Of a DNA stretch of 64,000 nt, positions 55,702 through 64,000 are shown in pieces. The DNA comes from VAZQ01 sp963840535 (GTDB taxonomy: Bacteria > Pseudomonadota > Alphaproteobacteria > Rhizobiales > Xanthobacteraceae): the NCBI GenBank assembly GCA_963840535.1, contig CAWIZJ010000056.1, forward strand, positions 62,001 through 126,000, read 5' to 3'. Each line of letters opens with the position of its first letter. The first letter of the stretch is position 1. The notes under the pieces are model-generated. The model was not told the DNA's origin. It ran no database searches and worked only from the letters and a program-made list of their open reading frames with translations. Both the position numbers and the translations under genes were made by a program.

Positions 55702-55959
55702 TTACCGGTCATCGATGGCCGGTTCCCGCTCGAGAGCACACTCCGGCGGCCGTGCAGCATGGGAATGGAGGCTGGGATCGTATCGGAACAGGGTGGAGCA
55801 ATAGGGACAGATGATCTCGGTCGCATCGCCCATGTCGAGGAACACATGCGGGTGGTCGAAGGGTGGCGTCTCCCCGACGCACTTGAACTCGCGCGCGCCG
55901 ATCTCGATCACGGCGACGCCGGGTGTGTTGTGGAAATGAGGAACGTAGCCTTCGGCCAT
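55702..55959 (-). CDS. CHCC zinc-finger protein
   Basis: An 85-residue protein with the zf-CHCC pattern: EFKCVGETPPFDHPHVFLD, then IICPYCSTLFRYDP. This fold is related to the complex I subunit NDUFS6 and is common as a short separate gene in alphaproteobacteria. ATG 55959 is used. A short-period repetitive stretch (GGTCGGCGATC units) lies between it and the monooxygenase start. Confidence 0.85.
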   Translation of the reverse strand: MAEGYVPHFHNTPGVAVIEIGAREFKCVGETPPFDHPHVFLDMGDATEIICPYCSTLFRYDPSLHSHAARPPECALEREPAIDDR

Positions 55960-56340
55960 GCTCGAACACGCTCGCTCGCCGGGTGCACGGACAGTCCCGC
56001 GCTCGGAACGACAGGGCACCATACCCAGCCGCGCCAGCCGTGGCCAGCCGGCCACCCGGCGCTCCATCGGCTTGGCCTGATCGGGCGAAAAGCCGTTCGT
56101 CCGCAAGGGCCTGCTCCGCGACCGATCTCCGGAGCCTTCCGATCGCAACGAAGTGCGATCCTTTATGGCAGCGAATTCTGCCAAGCCACCTGCGGAACAC
56201 GATTCTCGGCGATGCCGCCGGTGGGCGTCGACCCTTGCCAAGAAATCGCCCGATTTTCCCGATCCGGCACCTTGCCGGCACGATCGTACCCCACGACATT
56301 GGGCGGGGCGCAGGCTGCCCGGACGGGAGAGGGTAGGTTC

Positions 56341-57382
56341 ATGACCGGAGCGAGGATCGCGGTGCCGCTCGCTCTGGCGTTCGCCTGCGCGATCGCCGTG
56401 GTCACCCTTGCACCGCGCGGTTTCGAAGCCGAGTCGCTGATCGCCGCCCAGGACGATCCGGTGGCGCTCGCCGACCGTGCGGTGGCACGCTCCTTCGACG
56501 CTGCCGTGGCCGCGCGCGAGATCGAGGCCGCGCTCGCCGCCGACGATGTCGACCTCGCCCGCAGCTTTGTCGAGCTGGCGCGCGAGCGCAGCGTGCCGGT
56601 CGATGGCGCGCTGGACGAGAAGGTCGAAAAGGCCGGCGCCGCCACGGTGCCGCGCTCGATCGGGAGCTTTGCACGCGGTCTCGTCAGCGGCGAGCCCGAG
56701 GATCTGGCGGGGCTGGCGGGCACTGCGGTCGGCGACCTGTTCGTGTTCGGCGACATCCGCGACGCGGTGCGCGAAGGGACGCGGTTCGCCATGGGCCAGG
56801 AAGTCGACGAGTTGATCCTCGGCCTCTCCTGCATAGGCATCGCAGTGACGGCGGGAACCTACGCCACGGTGGGCACGCGCCGTGCCGGCACGGGTCGGGC
56901 TCACGGTGGTCAAGGCGGCGCGCAAGACCGGGCGGATCGGCAGCGGAATGGCCGCCTGGATGAAGCGCTCGGTCGGCGAGGTGGTCGATTGGAGCGGGCT
57001 GGCGCGGGCGATCCGCGGCGTGCGCATCAGCGAGCCGGCGGCGGCGGCGCGCGCCGCGCGCGAGGCGGTCAAGGTCGAGAAGGCGCAAGCTCTGATGCGG
57101 ATGGCCGGCGACGTCGGCAGCATCCAGGCCAAGGCCGGCACGCGTGCCGCGCTCGACGGGCTCAAGCTCGCCGAGGGACCGCGCGACATGGCACGGATCG
57201 CCACGCTGGCGGCCGCCAAGGGCGGCAAGACCCGCGCCATCCTCAAGCTCGCCGGCCGCGGGGCCATTCTGCTGACCGTGAGCACGTTCAATCTCGCGAT
57301 GTGGATGTTCTGGGCGATCCTGACCACCATCGGCTTCGTGTGCTCGCTCAAGCGCACCACCGAACGCATCACCGAGCGCTAA
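56341..57382 (+). CDS. Conserved hypothetical membrane protein (one frameshift)
   Basis: The N-terminus has a hydrophobic segment (VPLALAFACAIAVVTLAP), the middle is helical and acidic (DDPVALADRAVARSFDAAV), and the C-terminal part carries a second hydrophobic helix (STFNLAMWMFWAILTTIGFV). A net +1 break near 56880 joins GTYATVGT to PARVGLTVVKAARKTGRIGS. I recognise it only as a conserved hypothetical protein of the order. It is about 345 residues over the break. Confidence 0.65.
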
Positions 57383-57710
57383 TGCATCCGCCGCCGGCGC
57401 CGGCGGGCGCGGCGCGAGCAGCAGGCGCGGCGTGCGCTGGAGCAACCCGCGGCGGCAGCCCGGAGCAGCCGCCGGTCATCGGTGCGATCATCCCGAGCAT
57501 CGTGCCGGATTCGGTGCCGGGTGCGGATTGCGCGCCCGCTGCCATCCGCTCGCGCCGAAGCAGCGCATGCGCTGCCGCTCACGGTCCGGCGGCGGCGAAG
57601 CGGGCGAACGCAGCTGATCGAACGCGCCATATCGTCGTTGCGGACGGCGCCCGCGCGCGCCGGAAACGCGTAGCATCGCCGCGTTGCGTTCGCGAACGAG
57701 AGCGTGCCGC
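57383..57710. other. Gap with no recognised gene
   Basis: About 330 bases of extremely GC-rich sequence. Open frames run through it on both strands but give only low-complexity Arg/Ala translations. The alpha/beta hydrolase starts at 57711. Confidence 0.45.
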
Positions 57711-58494
57711 ATGCAACGGACCAACGAGAAGCGCCTCGACATGCAGCGCTTCCGGCACGACGGCGTCGAGATCGCATACCTCGACGAAGGGCAGAGGTGA
57801 GCCGATCGTGCTCGTGCACGGCTTTGCCTCCACGGCGCAGGTGAACTGGGTCCATCCGGGCTGGGTCGCGACGCTGACCGGGTCGGGCCGCCGCGTCATT
57901 GCGCTCGACAACCGTGGGCACGGCGCCTCGACCAAGCTCTACGATCCGGCCCTCTACCACTGCGCACGCATGGCCGAGGACGTGTGCGCGCTCATCGATC
58001 ACCTCGGGCTCGGCCGGGTCGACGTGATGGGCTACTCGATGGGCGCACGCATCGCCGCGTTCCTCGCCCACGCGCATCCCGATCGGGTGCGCGGCGCGGT
58101 GCTGGGAGGGCTCGGCATCCGCCTGGTCGAAGGCGTCGGGCTGCCCGAAAGCATCGCGGACGCGCTCGAAGCGCCATCGCTCGCCGACGTCCGCGATCCG
58201 ATCGCGCGCACCTTTCGCAGCTTCGCCGAGCAGACCGGATCCGACCTCGCCGCGCTCGCCGCCTGCATGCGCGGCTCGCGCCAGACCTTGACGCGCCCGC
58301 AGGTCGCTGCGATCCGCGCGCCGGTGCTGGTCGCGGTCGGCTCCAAGGACACGGTTGCCGGTTCGGCGCACGACCTCGCGGCCCTGCTGCCGTCGGGCCG
58401 TGCGCTCGATATTCCCGGCCGCGACCACATGCTCGCGGTGGGCGACCGCGTGTTCAAGCAAGCGGTCCTGGGCTTTCTCGGCGGGCGCCCGTGA
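57711..58494 (+). CDS. Alpha/beta-fold hydrolase (one frameshift)
   Basis: The hydrolase reads from ATG 57711 (or 57741, MQRFRHDGVEIAYLDEG) and meets a TGA after one extra base near 57797. In the next frame it continues GEPIVLVHGFASTAQVNW, nucleophile Ser in VMGYSMGARIAAFLA, Asp in VGSKDTVAGS and His in PGRDHMLAVGD. The catalytic triad is complete. Substrate not determined. Confidence 0.87.
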
Positions 58495-58609
58495 GCGGGG
58501 GCAGGATCCGGTGCTACTGGTCCGTCCGGGCGGCGGCCATATATGGTCTATCGAGGGCCGGGATGTGCTAGAACCGACGCGAGGACGATTGAGTAACCGG
58601 GAGACCACC

Positions 58610-59431
58610 ATGGCCCAGCAGCACGCCAGAGCGCCCGGTGCGCTCGACCGGGTGGATCCGGCCTGGGGGCAGATCCGCCGCGAGGCCGAGGACGTCGCGC
58701 GCCGCGAGCCCGAGCTGGCGACGTTCATCTACTCCACCGTCCTGCATCACGACACGCTCGAGGCGGCGGTCGTGCACCGCGTCACCGAGAGGCTCGACAG
58801 TCCGGAGGTGTCCGCCGAGCTGATCCGCCAAGCCTATTCCGACGCGCTCGAGGACGAGCCGTCGATCGGGGCGGCGTTTCGCGCCGACATCGTGGCCACC
58901 GTCGACCGCGATCCGGCAGCCACCCGCCTGCTGGAGCCGGTGCTCTATTTCAAGGGCTTCCACGCGATACAGGCCCATCGCCTGGCCCACTGGCTGTGGA
59001 GCAAGGGCCGGCGGGATCTCGCCTACTACCTGCAGAGCCGGTCGTCGGCGGTGTTTCAGACCGACATCAATCCGGCGGTGCCGATCGGGCGCGGGATCTT
59101 CCTCGACCACGCCACCGGTCTGGTGGTCGGCGAGACCGCGGTGATCGAGGACGACGTGTCGATCCTGCAGGAGGTGACGCTCGGCGGCACCGGCAAGGAG
59201 GCGGGCGACCGCCATCCGAAGATTCGCCGTGGCGTCCTGATCGGAGCCGGCGCCAAGATCCTCGGCAACATCGAGGTCGGCCATTGCGCGCGCATCGCCG
59301 CCGGATCGGTCGTGCTCAAGTCGGTCCCGCACAACACCACCGTTGCCGGGGTGCCGGCCAAGGTCATCGGGGAGGCCGGCTGCCCGGAGCCCTCGCGCAC
59401 GATGGATCACCTGTTCTACGATCGCAGCTGA
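58610..59431 (+). CDS. cysE: Serine O-acetyltransferase
   Basis: A 273-residue CysE that makes O-acetylserine for cysteine biosynthesis. The N-terminal helical region has DPAWGQIRREAEDVARREPE; the left-handed beta helix shows DINPAVPIGRGIFLDHATG, VIEDDVSILQEVTLGG and GAGAKILGNIEVGHCARIAAGS. All residues near the active His (LDHATG) are present. A GGGAG site precedes the ATG. The DUF3126 gene follows by 19 bases. Confidence 0.96.
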   Translation: MAQQHARAPGALDRVDPAWGQIRREAEDVARREPELATFIYSTVLHHDTLEAAVVHRVTERLDSPEVSAELIRQAYSDALEDEPSIGAAFRADIVATVDRDPAATRLLEPVLYFKGFHAIQAHRLAHWLWSKGRRDLAYYLQSRSSAVFQTDINPAVPIGRGIFLDHATGLVVGETAVIEDDVSILQEVTLGGTGKEAGDRHPKIRRGVLIGAGAKILGNIEVGHCARIAAGSVVLKSVPHNTTVAGVPAKVIGEAGCPEPSRTMDHLFYDRS

Positions 59432-59450
59432 GCCAACGGGAGCTCGATCG

Positions 59451-59885
59451 GTGGACGTTCAGGAAGTCAGGAAGCTCGACGCGTATCTCAAGCGCCTGTT
59501 CGGCAATGCGCGCATCCGTGTGGTGCCGAAGAAAGCCACCTCCGCCGACGTGTTCGTCGGCGAGGAGCGTATCGGCGCACTCGCGCTCGACGACGACGAG
59601 GAGGACGACGAGCGCTCCTACAACTTCGAGATGAAGATCACGCTGGGCGATGCATCCACCAAGGCGCCCGACATCAAGCAGCTCGACGCCTACCTCAAGC
59701 GCAAGTTCGACAACGAGCGCATCCGTGTCGTGCCGCGGATGAGGAAGCGGGATTCGGCCGAGGTCTACGTCGGCGAGGAATATGTCGGCGTGCTGTTCTT
59801 CGACGAGAAGGATGCGCGTTCGTCCTTCCTCGAGCTGCCGATCCTCGCGCTCGACCTGGACGAGCCGGGGCTGCTCAAGTCGTAG
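59451..59885 (+). CDS. DUF3126 protein with internally duplicated domain
   Basis: The chain of 144 residues contains two DUF3126 units: VRKLDAYLKRLFGNARIRVVPK with ADVFVGEERIGAL, and IKQLDAYLKRKFDNERIRVVPR with AEVYVGEEYVGVLFFDEKD. DUF3126 proteins usually have one unit of about 70 residues. GTG 59451 is preceded by GGGAG. The association with cysE is recurrent in the order; the function is unknown. Confidence 0.88.
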   Translation: MDVQEVRKLDAYLKRLFGNARIRVVPKKATSADVFVGEERIGALALDDDEEDDERSYNFEMKITLGDASTKAPDIKQLDAYLKRKFDNERIRVVPRMRKRDSAEVYVGEEYVGVLFFDEKDARSSFLELPILALDLDEPGLLKS

Positions 59886-59896
59886 CCTGCGGCTGG

Positions 59897-60641
59897 TCAG
59901 CCGCGCGCGGGCCGCAGCCGCGCGATCAACCGCTCGAAATTGGCTGCGACGGTGCGCCAGTCGGCCAGCCAGTCGCGCGGAAAACGCAACACCAGATCGG
60001 CGGTGTCGATCCGCCGCTCGTAGAGGCAGGTGCCCGGCGTGGTATCCGTGCCGTTGCGGGTGCAGCGCACGAGGAAGCCCGGCGCCTCCGCATCGTAGAT
60101 CGAGATCCTCGCCCTGATACGGGGTGCCCTCGCGAAAGGCGAGAACCGGCGAGCCCGGCAGGGCCGGCGACGGCTTCTTCGGCGGCGTAGCGCGGATAGA
60201 TCGTCAGCACGCGCTCGGCGAGGGTGACCGTGTCGCCGGCGCCCGCGATGGTGACGAATATCCGGTCCAGGGCCGTCCGGCGCCGGCGCGGCGCGGATGC
60301 GGGCGGCGGCCTGGCGTGCGGATCGGGCGGCTCGAGCGAAGGCCACGCGAAAACGAGATCGACGCGCTCGTGCGCTCCGGGCCGGCGCTGCACTCCCTGG
60401 CGGATGGCGGCCGGCGGGATGTTGAAGGTGACGCCCGCGACGGTGATCGGAAGCGGCGGTGCATCGGGCCCGACCGGCGGTCCCGGCCAGCGCGGCCACA
60501 GCACGTGCCCGATATAGACGGCCGCCGTGCATGCGACTGCCGCGAACACGATGAGCGGCAGCCAGAGCGGACCGTGGAGAGCGCGCCGCGGCCGGCTTGC
60601 GCCTGAGCCGGTCGGCCGCTGTCGTCCCGGGCGGTCGTCAT
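59897..60641 (-). CDS. Hypothetical single-pass membrane protein (frameshifted)
   Basis: Start 60641 gives MTTARDDSGRPAQAQAG, then after a break near 60580 a membrane helix (LPLIVFAAVACTAAVYIGHVL) and DAPPLPITVAGVTFNIPPAAI. A second break near 60130 leads to ISIYDAEAPGFLVRCTRN and DLVLRFPRDWLADWRTVAANF, stop 59897. It matches a hypothetical family of the order that I cannot name. Cytoplasmic N-terminus and periplasmic C-terminus are likely. Confidence 0.6.
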
Positions 60642-60795
60642 GGGGAGCACCCTGCGAATCGCGCCGCGAGTATGGCATGCAGCGGCGCCCGTCGTCCGGT
60701 TTCGGGTGCGCGCGGCGGCACGAGCGACGCACGCGCCTCGCCAAGCTGCCGGGCCCATGGCAAGCTGTCGACCGTCGCAAGCAGGAGGGCCGGGC

Positions 60796-61329
60796 ATGGC
60801 GATCTTCGAGCTCGACGGACAGGCCCCGGAGCTTCCGTCCGACAACCGCTATTGGATCGCCGAGAGCGCCGATGGTGGTCGGGCGCGTTCGTCTCAAGCG
60901 CGACGCCAGCGTGTGGTTCGGCTCGGTGCTGCGCGGCGACAACGAGTGGATCGAGCTCGGCGAGCGGTCGCAGATCCAGGACAACGCCACCCTGCATACC
61001 GATCCCGGTTTTCCCCTGGTCATCGGCGACGATTGCGTCATCGGCCACAACGTCGTGCTGCACGGTTGCATAGATCGGCTCGAACAGCCTGATCGGCATG
61101 GGTGCGGTCGTGCTCAACGGCGCCAGGATCGGAGGCAACTCGCCTGGTCGGCGCCGGCGCGCTGGTGACGGAGGGCAAGGAGTTTCCGGACCACTCGCTG
61201 ATCGTCGGCTCGCCGGCGCGCGTCATCCGCACGCTCGGCGCGGAGGCGACGCGCGCGATCACCGCTGCCGCCGACGTCTACGTGCGGCGCTGGCAGCACT
61301 ATGCGAAGGCGCTCAAGCGGATCGGATAG
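60796..61329 (+). CDS. Gamma carbonic anhydrase family protein (three frameshifts)
   Basis: A left-handed beta-helix protein (YrdA/CaiE type). It starts MAIFELDGQAPELPSDNRYW, then in successive frames VGRVRLKRDASVWFGSVLRGD, IQDNATLHTDPGFP, DDCVIGHNVVLHGC, IGMGAVVLNGARIGG and LVGAGALVTEGKEFPDHSLIVG. His residues of the trimer metal site are in TLHTD, VIGHNVVLHG. The breaks lie near 60870, 61070 and 61140, all net +1. An AGGAGGGCC site precedes the ATG. Confidence 0.85.
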
Positions 61330-61459
61330 TCAATTGGGTCGTCGGGCAAAAAGATGCGGCCGGCTCCGGAGGGAGAGCCGGCCGCGCGCGAACCCGGTCC
61401 GGGGAGGGGAAGGGTGGGGACGTGACCAAGCCGCGTAACGCCTCTTCGAGAAGAGATGC

Positions 61460-62089
61460 TCAGCGCGACGTCGCCGTCGCGGTTGCCGGGCGGGGATCGT
61501 CCAGTGCGACCCAAACATTGGGATCGCTCTGCGATTGCCGCTTCACGAAGCGGTAGCCGGTGTCCGACCAGAGCAGGATCTTCTCGTTCTGGTTGTCGAG
61601 GATGAAGTCGCCCTTGTCGGTCTTGATCGTGAGCACGGAGTGCCCATCGCCTTTCTTGTCGCGCACGACCGTGATCAGCAGCGCCTGGCGCGGCCAGCCC
61701 GCCTGCATAAGCGACTTGCGCTTGAGCAGAACGTAGTCCTCGCAGTCGCCGTAGCCGTCATTGGGGTAATTCCAGCGTTCCACCACGCCCCAATGCTCGA
61801 GATCCGTCATCGGCTTGACCGTCTCGTTGGCCCACTTGTTGGTCCGCACCAGATCCTTCCAGGCCTTCATCGTCAGCACGACGTCGCGCGGCTCGAGGGG
61901 CTTGGTCTCGCACTCGCGCGCATGCTCGGCGCAGAACTCGAGCCAGCCGATCGGCGGGCGGGTAGTGGCGCCGACCGAGACGAACAGCGCTCGCTCGCTC
62001 GCGGCGTGCGCCGTCGGCACCGACAGCGCCGCGGCCAGCGCAGCTGCAATCAATGCAGCCCCCAATATCCCCACGGCACGCTGTCTCAT
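61460..62089 (-). CDS. Transglutaminase-like cysteine peptidase (BTLCP family)
   Basis: A 209-residue exported protein of PF06035. After the signal peptide (AALAAALSVPTAHA), the catalytic Cys is in YPNDGYGDCEDYVLLKR, His in KGDGHSVLTIK and Asp in FILDNQNEKILLW. In other bacteria the periplasmic homologue LapG cleaves an adhesin; no adhesin or LapD gene is nearby, so the role here is open. The start is ATG 62089. Confidence 0.94.
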   Translation of the reverse strand: MRQRAVGILGAALIAAALAAALSVPTAHAASERALFVSVGATTRPPIGWLEFCAEHARECETKPLEPRDVVLTMKAWKDLVRTNKWANETVKPMTDLEHWGVVERWNYPNDGYGDCEDYVLLKRKSLMQAGWPRQALLITVVRDKKGDGHSVLTIKTDKGDFILDNQNEKILLWSDTGYRFVKRQSQSDPNVWVALDDPRPATATATSR

Positions 62090-62580
62090 TCCCGCCCCCT
62101 GCCTGTGCTCGGAGGCCACATTTCCCACAAACGACTTCAATCGCCGCTAATCCGGCAAGGTCATTTTGAGGAGAACGCAAGCAAAGGACGCAACGAATTC
62201 TTCGGCTATACGATACGGATTTGAGTAAAATTGAAAAGGATACAATTTGAATCAAATGCCGTGCTTAACGCGGAAATCGCCCATGTCGGCGCGGGTCGCG
62301 CGCTGCCTGCGCGCGCGCCGTTAACCGCGCACCTCCGATTGCCGGCGCCCGCCAGACGGCTTCACACGCGACGATCGTGACGGGATGGGCGGCCGCTCGT
62401 TTACCCGCTGGTGACGTTCCCGGCGAAATCGGCGCCCGACGTGGCAGCGAACGTAGATCGCGTGTCGCTCGTCGGCGCGAGCGGTTGTCCGAATCTTAAG
62501 GCAAATCGACTCCCACTTCACTCGATGGATAGCTCTTCAGAATTGGATATGCTGGCGACCAATCGGGGCAAGGAGAGCCG
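62090..62580. other. Divergent intergenic region
   Basis: About 490 bases between the BTLCP gene and the CNMP gene. The part near 62205-62270 is AT-rich (AAATTGAAAAGGATACAATTTG), a likely promoter zone, and a GC-rich CGCGCGCC/GTTAACC patch follows near 62310. No gene or RNA recognised. Confidence 0.45.
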
Positions 62581-62952
62581 ATGGCCAACGAAATCGATAT
62601 GCGTCAGTTCGCGAGAAGCGCTGGCACCAACCTCACTTTCAAATCCGGCGCCGTGGTGTTCAGCAAAGGTGATTCCGGCAATTGCATGTATGTGGTGCAG
62701 TCGGGCGCAATCGAGATGGTGCTGGGCGACAAGGTCATCGAGACCTGCGGCCCGAACGAAGCCATCGGCTTCATGTCGATGGTGGATCAGGCGCCTCGGT
62801 CGTCGACCGCCCGCGTCAAGGAGGACTGCGAGCTTTCGGTGATCGACGCCCGCAAGTTCCGCTTCATGGTCGACGAAGTGCCCAATTTCGCGCAGTACAT
62901 CATGGGTGCGATGGCGCGCCGTATCCGCGGGATGAGCCAAGTGTTGAAATAA
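62581..62952 (+). CDS. Single-domain cyclic-nucleotide-binding (Crp-like) protein
   Basis: A 123-residue protein containing only the CNMP beta-barrel: FSKGDSGNCMYVVQSGAIEM and APRSSTARVKEDCELSVID, where a phosphate-binding Arg is in the RSSTARV segment. The winged-helix DNA-binding domain of Crp is absent. AAGGAGAGCC precedes the ATG. Likely acts as a small sensor by protein-protein contact. Confidence 0.9.
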   Translation: MANEIDMRQFARSAGTNLTFKSGAVVFSKGDSGNCMYVVQSGAIEMVLGDKVIETCGPNEAIGFMSMVDQAPRSSTARVKEDCELSVIDARKFRFMVDEVPNFAQYIMGAMARRIRGMSQVLK

Positions 62953-63012
62953 CGTGACGTGAGCAGTAGTTTCCGATTGCGACCGGTCGCGGAGACCTGT
63001 AACGGCGCGCCA

Positions 63013-63216
63013 CTATCCGAAGGCGCTCGTCTCGTGCGGCAGAACGATCTCGAACACCAACCCGCGAATTCTTGCCGATCGCAGCGGTCAAGCGCCCACC
63101 ATGGGCTTCGACGATCGAGCGGCAAATCGACAAGCCCATAACCATGTCGTCCACCTTCGTCGTGAAGAACGGGTCGAAGATACGTCGCAGATCGTTTGGA
63201 TCGATTCCCGGCCCTG
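63013..63216 (-). pseudogene. Histidine kinase C-terminal remnant
   Basis: Only the end of an HATPase domain remains: SGPGIDPNDLRRIFDPFFTT, then VMGLSICRSIVEAHGGRL, and after a break near 63070 VFEIVLPHETSAFG with a stop at 63013-63015. It resembles the kinase at 43612 in this part. The preceding (5') sequence does not continue the domain. Confidence 0.82.
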
Positions 63217-63451
63217 ATCTCCGGGGCCGCGACGCGGCCGAATGTCGGGGCAGTTTACTCGTCTCGTATTGCGTGCGAAACAGCGGGCGAGGTTGGCGAG
63301 CGGGCCTGTCCTTCCATTGCTGCAGGTCCCGGAACACTCATGACTCCGAGGTCCCCACCGAGTGTTCACGGCCGAGACTCCGGCCAGGCATTTCTGGTGC
63401 TCCATCGAGGCATGATGCGACGTCCTCGACGGGAAAGCATGGCGTGCCCCC

Positions 63452-64000
63452 ATGATCAGGAGCAGACCATCCGCCGGCAGCAACGTTCTATTGCGTGGCT
63501 TGCTGGTATTGGGAGGTGTCGTTGCCATAGTGCTTTGTGCGGCCGAGCTCGTGCTGCGCGCCGTCGGCTTCACGGAGCATCACGTCGCGAGCGGAAAGGC
63601 GGCCGGCTCGTTCATCTTCGATGCGGAGCTCGGCTGGTTTCTGAGGCCGAACGCCGTCACGCCGCACATCACGGACAACCGCACCACGTCGGTGCGGCAA
63701 AACAGCCTCGGGCTGCGCGAGCGCGAGCTGAACGACATCGCGCCCGACAGGATCCTGTTCCTGGGCGACTCGTTCACCTGGGGCTACGACGTCGAGGTGG
63801 ACGAGCGCTTCACCGATCTCCTGCAGAAGGAACTGCCGCGGTACGGCATCGTGAATGCCGGTGTTTCCGGCTACGGGACCGATCAACAGCTCCTGCTGAT
63901 GCGTCGGCTGTGGGATCTGGTCAATCCGAAGGTCGTGGTGATCACCTTCTGCGTTGACAACGATCGAGACGACAACAGCAGCAGCTTTCGCTACCGGCAG
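63452..64000 (+). CDS. SGNH/GDSL hydrolase, membrane-anchored (3' partial)
   Basis: The frame is open from ATG 63452 to the last base, 183 codons, and continues past the window. An N-terminal membrane helix (LLVLGGVVAIVLCAAELVLR) precedes the hydrolase fold. Block I is ILFLGDSFTWGYDVEVDERF with the nucleophile Ser in GDS; IVNAGVSGYGTDQQLLL is block II. The C-terminal catalytic Asp/His lie outside the window. Such proteins often deacetylate or esterify surface polysaccharides. Confidence 0.82.
   Translation, partial: MIRSRPSAGSNVLLRGLLVLGGVVAIVLCAAELVLRAVGFTEHHVASGKAAGSFIFDAELGWFLRPNAVTPHITDNRTTSVRQNSLGLRERELNDIAPDRILFLGDSFTWGYDVEVDERFTDLLQKELPRYGIVNAGVSGYGTDQQLLLMRRLWDLVNPKVVVITFCVDNDRDDNSSSFRYRQ

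Noticed and set aside
55075..58494. A 1139-codon plus-strand open frame
   Set aside because: It strings together antisense of the monooxygenase, the N-terminal part of one hypothetical protein and the end of the alpha/beta hydrolase. High GC leaves the frame open by chance.
1..64000. A CRISPR array or rRNA operon
   Set aside because: No regularly spaced repeats with unique spacers and no rRNA sequence were seen.

Overview
The window is GC-rich, densely coded DNA from an alphaproteobacterium, most likely of the order Hyphomicrobiales (Bradyrhizobium, Rhodoplanes or Pseudolabrys type). The markers behind this are a Usg-family protein, DUF3126, DUF4168, a BTLCP transglutaminase-like peptidase, a CHCC zinc-finger protein, groESL under CIRCE control, and fragments of the ABC substrate-binding family whose leader ends in ARAQQ. 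This placement is inference. Many conserved genes are broken by single-base shifts, and every such break I could place on the plus strand is a net +1. Most of these look like sequence errors rather than true gene decay, so those genes are annotated across the break.

Region 1 (1-9.2 kb) is a molybdenum hydroxylase (CO-dehydrogenase-like) operon: large subunit, FAD subunit, the MoxR/VWA maturation pair (CoxD/CoxE), two XdhC halves as separate genes, and a molybdopterin-binding/nucleotidyltransferase protein. A wrecked ABC exporter remnant ends it. Region 2 (9.5-17.7 kb) holds small conserved proteins, an MFS transporter, groES-groEL with two CIRCE operators and a bidirectional terminator, usg, a nucleoside transporter, a cyclophilin-like protein and an SDR. 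Region 3 (17.8-21.9 kb) is a complete Anbu operon: ATP-grasp, alpha-E, transglutaminase and the Anbu proteasome-like peptidase. Region 4 (22-31.1 kb) holds a TctC binding protein, GST, an HtrA-type protease coupled to a feruloyl-CoA-synthase-like ligase, a molybdopterin-binding protein, a histidine phosphatase, a Tat-exported intradiol dioxygenase, a purine phosphoribosyltransferase and a cupin.

Region 5 (31.3-36.5 kb) follows a tRNA-Leu(UAA) gene and looks like an island. Two copies of an imperfect 60-bp repeat and fragments of a serine recombinase and of ABC binding proteins bracket a two-gene unit: a TupA-like ATP-grasp ligase, fused to a binding-protein leader, and an overlapping DUF364 Rossmann protein. 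This pair is my best candidate for an undescribed system. Small hypothetical genes and a repeated ~30-residue membrane microprotein follow. Region 6 (36.5-45.7 kb) has two neighbouring arylsulfatases (the first badly frameshifted), a second copy of the microprotein, a cysteine-rich lectin-like secreted protein, a second TctC protein and a MASE1-PAS histidine kinase.

Region 7 (46-64 kb) is mixed metabolism: a cytokinin-dehydrogenase-like flavoprotein, a c-type cytochrome, GST, Nudix, a class II aldolase coupled to a lactonase, an SDR, a lipoprotein, an orphan Phd antitoxin, a MetE-like protein, a salicylate-hydroxylase-like monooxygenase, a CHCC zinc protein, an alpha/beta hydrolase, cysE followed by a duplicated DUF3126 protein, a gamma carbonic anhydrase, a BTLCP peptidase, a cyclic-nucleotide-binding protein, a kinase remnant, and an SGNH hydrolase running off the right edge. 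The ligase, intradiol dioxygenase and FAD monooxygenase together hint at growth on plant-derived aromatic compounds.
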